Assembly (NCBI GenBank): GCA_900543455.1
Contig: UQRR01000034.1
Location: 1-20,422, forward strand
Length of the DNA stretch: 20,422 bases
Source of the DNA: an uncultured Dialister sp.
GTDB lineage: Bacteria; Bacillota; Negativicutes; Veillonellales; Dialisteraceae
Direction: 5' to 3'
Shown piece by piece: positions 15,643-20,422 of this stretch. Each line of letters starts with the position of its first letter. Positions within the stretch are counted from its first letter, which is position 1. The translations under genes were made by a program, and so were the position numbers. The notes beneath the pieces were generated by a model that did no database searches, was not told the DNA's origin, and saw only the letters and a list, made by a program, of their open reading frames with translations.

Positions 15643-17244
15643 ATGCGTAAAAATTCTTTTATTCAAGGGGCATTGATTCTGACCATTGCCGGGATCATTG
15701 TCAAATTCATCGGCGCTTTCAGCCGCATTTACCTTTCGCGCCTTTTGGGCGGGGAGGGGATCGGGCTGTATCAGATGGCATATCCGATCTACCTGCTCTG
15801 TCTTTCCGTTTCTTCTGCGGGACTGCCGGTCGCGATTTCCATCATGGTCGCGGAAAGAAATGCGGTGAACGACTATTTCGGCGGGCAGAAAGTCTTCCGC
15901 ATTTCTATGATCGCGCTCATCATGACGGGGGTCTTCTTCAGCGGCCTGCTCTTCTTCGGCGCACAGTGGCTGGTCGATACCGGCATCGTGCGTGACCAGA
16001 GAGCGTACTGGTCGCTCTTGGCCCTCTCTCCGGCGGTTTTCTGCGCGACGCTGCTCGCGACGCTGCGCGGGTATTTCCAGGGGCTGCAGCTGATGACGCC
16101 GACGGCGGTCTCGCAGATCTTAGAACAGGTCGTCCGCGTCGTGACGATGATCGCTTTCGCGGTCATCCTCTTGCCGTATGGCCTCGAGTACGGCGCTGCA
16201 GGCGCCACGCTGGGCGCAGCGCCGGGTGCTTTTATGGGGATCCTTGTCCTGATCGGCTTCTATTACATGACAAGAAACTGGCGTAAGGAGCTGGCCTCTG
16301 AGCAGGATGCTTCCATCAAGCCGCAGAGTGCGATGGCGATCATCAAAAGACTGCTGATCCTTGCCATTCCGGTGTCTCTCGCGAATATCATGCTGCCGAT
16401 CGTTTCGAATATCGACCTGCTGATCGTGCCGCGTCGTCTGGAAGTGGCAGGATTTGCTGTCGAAGAAGCGACGACACTCTTCGGCTATCTGACAGGAATG
16501 GCAACGGCGCTCGTCAATATGCCGACCATCGTGACGGCGTCTCTGGCAGCCAGTCTGGTGCCAGTCATTTCAGAAGCCATCGCGCAGAAGAAGGATGATG
16601 TCGTCATGACGCGTACCGATACGGCGATGCGTCTGGCCAATCTCATCACCATCCCTGCTTTCATCGGGATGTGTGTCATCGCGACTCCGATCTCCGACAT
16701 GTTGTATGCGACCCGCGATGCCGGTCCGTGTATCGCTGTCATGAGCTTCGGTGTCTTCCTTCTCGGCGTGCAGCAGGTCACGACAGGCGTGCTGCAGGGG
16801 ATGGGGAAGACCGCCATTCCGTTCCTGAACATGGTCGCTTCGGCCTGTGTGAAAGTCTTCCTCTCTTGGAATCTCACCGCCATCCCTGCGTGGGGCGTAC
16901 TCGGCGCCGCATGGGCGACGAATGCGGACTTCGGCGTGGCTGCTGTTTTGAATCTGATTTTCCTCTATAAATACAGACGCTATACGATGGATATCCTCCA
17001 TACCGTGAAGCTTTTCATCGCAGCAGGCATCATGGGCGCTGTCGTACTCGGCGTGTATCACGTGGCGTTCACCCTGATTCACAGCAATACTCTTTCGACA
17101 CTCGCTTCCATTGCCGTCGGCGGCGTGGTCTACCTCGTAGCCATCGTTGTCATCCGTGCCGTCAAGCCGGAAGACGTACAGGGTGTGCCGAAGATCGGCC
17201 CCAAGCTCGCAGCAATGGTTTCCCGTATGAGTTTTGGGAAGTAA
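15643..17244 (+). CDS. SpoVB/MurJ-type polysaccharide (lipid-linked precursor) flippase
   Basis: This 533-residue, very hydrophobic protein has about 14 predicted membrane helices and belongs to the MOP superfamily of polysaccharide exporters. The N-terminus (IAGIIVKFIGAFSRIYLSRL, then LGGEGIGLYQMAYPIYLLCL) is the typical start of the SpoVB/YtgP group, which includes lipid II flippases in Gram-positives. The position right after mfd matches spoVB in Bacillus, but there is no sign of sporulation here. It probably flips lipid II or another undecaprenyl-linked sugar; which one cannot be told from sequence. It has its own promoter and ends at a terminator shared with lexA on the opposite strand. 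The stop is followed directly by a heptad repeat array. Confidence 0.88.
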   Translation: MRKNSFIQGALILTIAGIIVKFIGAFSRIYLSRLLGGEGIGLYQMAYPIYLLCLSVSSAGLPVAISIMVAERNAVNDYFGGQKVFRISMIALIMTGVFFSGLLFFGAQWLVDTGIVRDQRAYWSLLALSPAVFCATLLATLRGYFQGLQLMTPTAVSQILEQVVRVVTMIAFAVILLPYGLEYGAAGATLGAAPGAFMGILVLIGFYYMTRNWRKELASEQDASIKPQSAMAIIKRLLILAIPVSLANIMLPIVSNIDLLIVPRRLEVAGFAVEEATTLFGYLTGMATALVNMPTIVTASLAASLVPVISEAIAQKKDDVVMTRTDTAMRLANLITIPAFIGMCVIATPISDMLYATRDAGPCIAVMSFGVFLLGVQQVTTGVLQGMGKTAIPFLNMVASACVKVFLSWNLTAIPAWGVLGAAWATNADFGVAAVLNLIFLYKYRRYTMDILHTVKLFIAAGIMGAVVLGVYHVAFTLIHSNTLSTLASIAVGGVVYLVAIVVIRAVKPEDVQGVPKIGPKLAAMVSRMSFGK

Positions 17245-17300
17245 AGTGACTGGTGACTAGGGACTGGTGGCTGGTGAAGTGACTAGTGGCTAGGGATTAG
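17245..17300 (+). repeat. Heptanucleotide (GACTAGG-type) array, left arm, after the flippase stop
   Basis: Directly after TAA the sequence reads in 7-base units: GACTGGT, GACTAGG, GACTGGT, GGCTGGT, a GAAGT interruption, GACTAGT, GGCTAGG, GATTAGA. The array is on the plus strand, in sense with the flippase. Its last 17 bases (17286-17302) are complementary, with one mismatch, to 17422-17438, so it forms an inverted pair with the array after lexA. Confidence 0.8.
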
Positions 17301-17328
17301 AATCTCACATTTTGCTTTTTTCGAAATC

Positions 17329-17379
17329 AAAAAAGACCATGGATTGTATCGCATTGCGATATTCTCCATGGTCTTTTTT
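17329..17379. terminator. Bidirectional intrinsic terminator between the flippase gene and lexA
   Basis: The left arm AAAAAAGACCATGGA (17329-17343) and right arm TCCATGGTCTTTTTT (17365-17379) are perfect 15-base complements. Inside the loop a second perfect stem, TATCGC/GCGATA (17347-17352 and 17356-17361), stacks on top. The A-run on one side and the T-run on the other make it work in both directions, ending the plus-strand flippase transcript and the minus-strand lexA transcript. Confidence 0.92.
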
Positions 17380-17423
17380 GTAATGAAAACAAATTGAGAC
17401 TAGCTGTCCAAAGGGAAAATTTT

Positions 17424-17505
17424 CTAATCCCTAGCTACTAATCCCTAGCTACTTCCTGAATACTAATTCCAGTCCCCAGTCCCTAGTCACCAGTTACCAG
17501 TCACT
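17424..17505 (-). repeat. Heptanucleotide array, right arm, after the lexA stop
   Basis: Read on the minus strand (sense with lexA) this gives AGT then GACTGGT, AACTGGT, GACTAGG, GACTGGG, GACTGGA. After an irregular stretch, a 14-base unit (GTAGCTAGGGATTA) occurs twice in tandem. Compared with the left arm at 17245-17267, it is the same sequence plus exactly one extra unit (CCAGTTA on the plus strand, 17490-17496). It begins 8 bases after the lexA stop codon. Confidence 0.8.
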
Positions 17506-17513
17506 AAACAAAC

Positions 17514-18140
17514 TCACATATGCCGGTAGAGGCCGATGACTTTGCCGCGGATGATGACTTCTTTCGCGATGATCGGCTGGTATTCATCATTTTCCGGCTG
17601 CAGACGGATGTGATCTTCTTCTTTGTAGAAGCGCTTCACGGTCGCATCTTCATTGCCGACGAGTGCGACCACGATGTCGCCATCCTGCGCATCATCCTGC
17701 TCGGAGACGATGAGGTAGTCACCTTCGTGGATGCCCGCATTGATCATGCTGTCGCCGCGAACGATCAGCATGAAGCAGTTGTTATCCTTGCCGATGAGTT
17801 CGGCCGGCAGGGGATAGACGGACTCCGTGTGTTCATCCGCGGTGATCGGTTCGCCTGCACGGACGGCTCCGACGAGCGGCATCGGGATCATCTTCTTACG
17901 GCGCCAGGTGTCAGCCACGACTTCGATCGCGCGCGAGGAGTCAGGATTCTTGCGGATGGCGCCTTTGAATTCCAGACGCTTCAGATAATTGTGTACGGTG
18001 GACGTCGAGCGCAGACCGACCGCTTCTCCGATCTCACGGACAGTCGGGGGAAAGCCGCTGTCCCAGATCTTCTGGCGGATAAATTCCAGGATCGATTTCT
18101 CGCGTGTGGTCAGTTCATTCGGATTGTTTCTTTTTCGCAT
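17514..18140 (-). CDS. lexA: LexA repressor (SOS regulator, self-cleaving)
   Basis: LexA represses DNA-damage genes and cleaves itself when RecA filaments form. The 208-residue protein has an N-terminal winged helix-turn-helix (residues about 10-65, FPPTVREIGEAVGLRSTSTV, then HNYLKRLEFKG). The cleavage site is Ala95-Gly96 (GAVRAGEPI). The S24 catalytic pair is Ser131 (RGDSMINAGI) and Lys169 (DATVKRFY). The start at 18140 was chosen because GGAAGGA lies 7 bases before it and MRKRNNPNELTTREKSILEF aligns with known LexA N-termini; an upstream in-frame ATG at 18185 would read into the repeat element. Convergent with the flippase and divergent from pgm. A candidate LexA operator overlaps its own promoter at 18408-18417. 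Confidence 0.97.
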   Translation of the reverse strand: MRKRNNPNELTTREKSILEFIRQKIWDSGFPPTVREIGEAVGLRSTSTVHNYLKRLEFKGAIRKNPDSSRAIEVVADTWRRKKMIPMPLVGAVRAGEPITADEHTESVYPLPAELIGKDNNCFMLIVRGDSMINAGIHEGDYLIVSEQDDAQDGDIVVALVGNEDATVKRFYKEEDHIRLQPENDEYQPIIAKEVIIRGKVIGLYRHM

Positions 18141-18167
18141 GGTGAGGTCCTTCCTTTGATGATTTCT

Positions 18168-18362
18168 AGGGAAACACTGATTCAATCATTGTCAGATTTA
18201 AGGAAACACTGATTAAATCGTTGTCTGATTTTACTCTTGAATTTTTATGCACAGCGAGGAATAACCTGACGCGAATAGCGAGCTATTTAAGGAAGGCTAT
18301 GACGAAGTCATGTATAAAAATTTTTGTGGAATCTGATTCTGTGATTGAATCAGCGTTTCCCT
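18168..18362. mobile_element. 195-bp element with 21-bp terminal inverted repeats (MITE-like) in the lexA leader
   Basis: The ends AGGGAAACACTGATTCAATC+A (18168-18188) and TGATTGAATCAGCGTTTCCC+T (18342-18362) are inverted copies matching at 20 of 21 bases. The left end is followed by a second, direct copy (18202-18233, AGGAAACACTGATTAAATCG onward). The interior has two small hairpins, ATAGC-GA-GCTAT (18275-18286) and ATGAC-GAA-GTCAT (18299-18311), and an A5T5 palindrome near 18316. No transposase is encoded. No clear target-site duplication was seen at the edges. It lies between the putative lexA promoter and the lexA start codon. The mobile nature is inferred from the structure; it could also be a REP-like hairpin repeat. 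Confidence 0.65.
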
Positions 18363-18380
18363 CACTCTCAACTTGTCTCT

Positions 18381-18409
18381 ATTATACCTTATTTTTGAGA
18401 AAATGAAAA
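18381..18409 (-). promoter_or_regulatory. Candidate lexA promoter
   Basis: On the minus strand TTTTCA (18404-18409) is followed after 17 bases by a perfect TATAAT (18381-18386). Transcription would start near 18374 and give a leader of about 235 bases that contains the whole 195-bp inverted-repeat element before the lexA start codon. Confidence 0.6.
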
Positions 18410-18417
18410 CATTTGTT
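18408..18417. promoter_or_regulatory. Candidate LexA (SOS) operator
   Basis: AACATTTGTT has the AAC-N4-GTT core of the Gram-positive SOS box (GAACATATGTTC), within a wider dyad AAACA-TT-TGTTT. It overlaps the -35 hexamer of the candidate lexA promoter, where a repressor would block polymerase. The outer G and C of the usual consensus are A and T here, and the region is AT-rich, so a chance match is possible. Confidence 0.4.
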
Positions 18418-18434
18418 TATTAGAATCCTTGTTT

Positions 18435-18473
18435 GGAAGGGAAGATGGTGACTAGTCACTGGCTACGCCTTCC
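18435..18473. repeat. Nested palindrome with heptad-type core between lexA and pgm
   Basis: A perfect 12-base palindrome GTGACTAGTCAC (18448-18459) sits inside an outer inverted pair GGAAGG (18435-18440) and CCTTCC (18468-18473). The core and the following TGGCTACG use the vocabulary of the heptad arrays, but here two units face each other head to head. It lies between the divergent lexA and pgm promoters, just upstream of the pgm -35. Confidence 0.55.
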
Positions 18474-18481
18474 TTCTTTCT

Positions 18482-18511
18482 CTGGCATTCCCTTTCCCCA
18501 TCCATTATAAT
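18482..18511 (+). promoter_or_regulatory. Candidate pgm promoter
   Basis: A perfect -10 TATAAT (18506-18511) follows CTGGCA (18482-18487), a 4-of-6 match to the -35 consensus, at 18 bases. The leader is about 37 bases, with a strong SD GAAGGAGG (18541-18548) 6 bases before the ATG at 18555. Confidence 0.6.
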
Positions 18512-18554
18512 AATGAATAAAGAATTTCATGCATTTCTAAGAAGGAGGATATGA

Positions 18555-20204
18555 ATGAGCTATAAAAATACATACGAAGACTGGCTGACTTGGGCGGATG
18601 AAGAGACGAAGGAAGAGCTCCTGCGCCTGACGGATGAAAAAGAGATCGAAGATCGTTTTTATAAGGATCTGGAATTTGGCACAGCGGGACTGCGCGGTAT
18701 CATGGGCGCGGGCACGAACCGCATGAATCGCTATACGGTCGCCAAAGCGACGAAAGGGCTTGCCAATTATCTCAAAAAAGAGCATCCGGAGACTTTTTCA
18801 CAGGGGGTGGTCATTGCCTATGATTCCAGAAATCATTCCGCTGACTTTGCGAAAGAAGCCGCTCGCGTGCTGACATCGGCCGGGATCCCTGTCCGCATTT
18901 TTGAAGAACTTGAACCGATTCCCGTCCTTTCTTTTGCGGTCAAATATTTCCATGCCGCGGCGGGCGTGGTCGTGACAGCGAGCCACAATCCGGCAGAATA
19001 CAATGGCTACAAAGTCTATGGCGCGAATGGCGCGCAGCTGGTGCCGAAGGATGCAGACGTTCTGACATCCTATGTCGAAGCGGTGACAGATCTTCCACAC
19101 ATCGAAGACGCGGGGAATGAGGCTCTCGTGAACTGGCTGGGGCATAAAACGGTCACGCGTTTTCTGACCGCGATCTTCCGGCAGTCCCTGTATCAGGGAA
19201 ATCCGCCGCCGCTCTCCATCGTCTACACCCCGCTTCACGGCAGCGGGGCAAAGCCTGTCCAAGCCATTCTGGCAGAAGCAGGCTTCACGGATGTGCATAT
19301 CGTGAAGGAGCAGGAGCTGCCGGATGGCGACTTCCCGACCGTCTCTGCGCCGAATCCGGAGAATGAAGACGCTCTCTCGATGGGAATAGCCCTCGCCAAA
19401 GAAGTGGGCGCAGATATCGTCATCGGGACTGACCCGGACAGTGACCGCATCGGCAGCGCGGTACGAAAAGGGGAGGACTTTGTCCTGATTTCCGGAAATC
19501 AGATGGGCGCGCTTCTGACATACTTCCTCTGTCTCACCCGGAAAGAAACGCTGACACCCGCATCCACCATGGTGAAAACGGTCGTGACCGGCGAGCTGGG
19601 CGCGGAAATCGGCCGCCGCTATGGGCTGAAGGTCGTAGAAACGCTGACCGGCTTCAAGTATATCGGGGAAAAGATCTCCCAGTGGGAAACGGATCCCGCG
19701 CATGACTATTTCTTCGGCTATGAAGAAAGCTACGGCTACCTTGCCGGGACGCACGCGCAGGATAAGGATGCGGTCGTCTCTGCCATGCTGATCTGCGAAA
19801 TGGCGGCGTACTTCAAGAAAGAAGGCAAGACACTCGCTGATGTGCTGGCTAATCTCTACCGCATCTTTGGCTACTACTATGACAAGAGCACATCCTACAC
19901 GCTGAAAGGCCTCACCGGTCTTGCAAAGATCCAGGGCATCATGACGCATCTCCGGGAGATCAATGTGAAAGAGATATTCCCGGAAATCGACTCCGTCATA
20001 GACTTTGAAGCCGGCATCGGTGACCTACCAAAGGAAAATGTCCTGAAGTACATGGTGAAGACCGGCGGCTGGATGGCTGTGCGCCCGAGCGGCACGGAGC
20101 CGAAGATCAAGATCTACTACTCCCTCAAAGGAAACGATGAAAAAGAAGCGCTGGCGAAATTTGCCGACTTCAAAGCAAGGTGGGAGAAGGAATTGGGATT
20201 GTAA
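18555..20204 (+). CDS. Phosphoglucomutase/phosphomannomutase (alpha-D-phosphohexomutase)
   Basis: The enzyme interconverts hexose 1- and 6-phosphates, supplying glucose-1-phosphate for nucleotide sugars used in envelope polysaccharides. The 549-residue protein resembles Bacillus PgcA in length and layout. It opens with an N-terminal FGTAGLRGIMGAGTNRMNRY. The phosphoserine active site is TASHNPAEYNGYKVYG (Ser143), and the magnesium-binding loop is GTDPDSDRIG (D293, D295, D297). The sugar-binding loop is GYEESYGYL (E390, E391, S392) and the phosphate-binding loop RPSGTEPKIKIY (510-521). All catalytic residues are present. Substrate preference (glucose or mannose) cannot be decided here. It is divergent from lexA with its own promoter, and its stop is followed by a heptad array. 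Confidence 0.95.
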   Translation: MSYKNTYEDWLTWADEETKEELLRLTDEKEIEDRFYKDLEFGTAGLRGIMGAGTNRMNRYTVAKATKGLANYLKKEHPETFSQGVVIAYDSRNHSADFAKEAARVLTSAGIPVRIFEELEPIPVLSFAVKYFHAAAGVVVTASHNPAEYNGYKVYGANGAQLVPKDADVLTSYVEAVTDLPHIEDAGNEALVNWLGHKTVTRFLTAIFRQSLYQGNPPPLSIVYTPLHGSGAKPVQAILAEAGFTDVHIVKEQELPDGDFPTVSAPNPENEDALSMGIALAKEVGADIVIGTDPDSDRIGSAVRKGEDFVLISGNQMGALLTYFLCLTRKETLTPASTMVKTVVTGELGAEIGRRYGLKVVETLTGFKYIGEKISQWETDPAHDYFFGYEESYGYLAGTHAQDKDAVVSAMLICEMAAYFKKEGKTLADVLANLYRIFGYYYDKSTSYTLKGLTGLAKIQGIMTHLREINVKEIFPEIDSVIDFEAGIGDLPKENVLKYMVKTGGWMAVRPSGTEPKIKIYYSLKGNDEKEALAKFADFKARWEKELGL

Positions 20205-20211
20205 GCTGCGT

Positions 20212-20239
20212 GGGACTGGTGACTAAGAGACTAGGAGAC
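20212..20239 (+). repeat. Heptanucleotide (GACTGGT-type) array after pgm
   Basis: Eight bases after the pgm stop the sequence reads GG, GACTGGT, GACTAAG, A, GACTAGG, AGAC. The units and orientation match the arrays after secA, the flippase and lexA. No clear intrinsic terminator lies between the stop and this array. Confidence 0.65.
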
Positions 20240-20245
20240 ATCAGA

Positions 20246-20422
20246 CTCTCGTATCGTCATTTCGAGCGAAGCGAGAAATCTTCCTTGCAGACCGATCAAC
20301 GAAGGATGCGTGAAAGCGGAAATACGTAGCAACAAGGCGTCGTTTCCCTGCCAATGCCTATGTGATACTGACCGCAGTGCAAGAAAGATCCCTCGGCTGC
20401 GCTCGGGATGACGATACGGGAG
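20246..20422. repeat. Inverted-repeat element after pgm (reaches window end)
   Basis: CTCTCGTATCG (20246-20256) is inverted at 20412-20422 as CGATACGGGAG with one mismatch. The similarity continues inward: left GTCATTTCGAGCGAAGCGAG, right (complement) GTCATCCCGAGCGCAGCCGA, both then leading to an ATCTT-type end. About 110 bases of unrelated interior with no gene separate the arms. GTCATTTCGAGCGAAGCGAG-type arms are, as far as I recall, a dispersed intergenic repeat in many bacteria. The element may extend past the window. Confidence 0.6.

Noticed and set aside
17245..17505. Heptad arrays considered as a CRISPR array
   Set aside because: The units are 7 bases, degenerate and directly adjacent with no unique spacers, and there are no cas genes nearby.
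18221..18406. 61-codon plus-strand ORF (MSDFTLEFLCTARNNLTRIA...) between lexA and pgm
   Set aside because: It lies almost wholly within the 195-bp inverted-repeat element, has no SD, and its sequence is dictated by the repeat; it is more likely a chance ORF in a dispersed element than a gene.
18798..19949. 383-codon minus-strand ORF opposite pgm
   Set aside because: The plus-strand phosphohexomutase has all catalytic motifs; the antisense frame has no SD or recognisable domain.

Overview
The window reads as ordinary chromosome of a diderm Firmicute, most likely a member of the Negativicutes (Veillonellales; Dialister/Allisonella/Megasphaera-like is my guess). The reasons are Firmicute gene order (secA-prfB ... 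ftsE-ftsX-M23-S41; mfd followed by a SpoVB-type flippase), split transketolase genes, csaB and LexA of the Gram-positive type, in moderate-GC DNA with no sporulation genes such as spoVT between mfd and the flippase. The taxon is inferred from sequence feel and synteny, not from a search.

Layout: (1) 1-1013, the 3' end of secA, closed by a hairpin terminator. (2) 1261-15476, one tightly packed plus-strand run of eleven genes: prfB (with a programmed +1 frameshift), a DUF5693-like membrane protein, csaB, the two transketolase halves, ftsE, ftsX, a secreted LytM/M23 hydrolase, an S41 carboxyl-terminal protease, folB, folK and mfd. Most junctions overlap by 4-14 bases or lie within 15 bases; the only real gap (87 bases) precedes folB. 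(3) 15643-17244, a SpoVB/MurJ-type polysaccharide flippase with its own promoter. (4) lexA on the minus strand, convergent with the flippase across a bidirectional terminator. (5) pgm (alpha-phosphohexomutase) on the plus strand, divergent from lexA.

The genes cover secretion (SecA), translation termination (RF2), envelope polymer modification and export (CsaB, DUF5693 protein, flippase, phosphohexomutase), division-linked peptidoglycan hydrolysis (FtsEX, LytM protein, Ctp protease), pentose phosphate and folate metabolism, and DNA damage response (Mfd, LexA).

The most unusual content is intergenic. Degenerate arrays of a 7-base unit (GACTAGG/GACTGGT type) lie directly downstream of the stop codons of secA, the flippase, lexA and pgm, always in the same orientation relative to the gene they follow. 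At the convergent flippase/lexA junction they form two inverted arms around the shared terminator, and the arms differ by exactly one 7-base unit. A second heptad family (ACCTGAA type) lies after secA. A 195-bp element with 21-bp terminal inverted repeats sits between the lexA promoter and the lexA start codon, and a second, different inverted-repeat element begins after pgm and runs to the window edge. No transposase, tRNA, rRNA or CRISPR array was seen.
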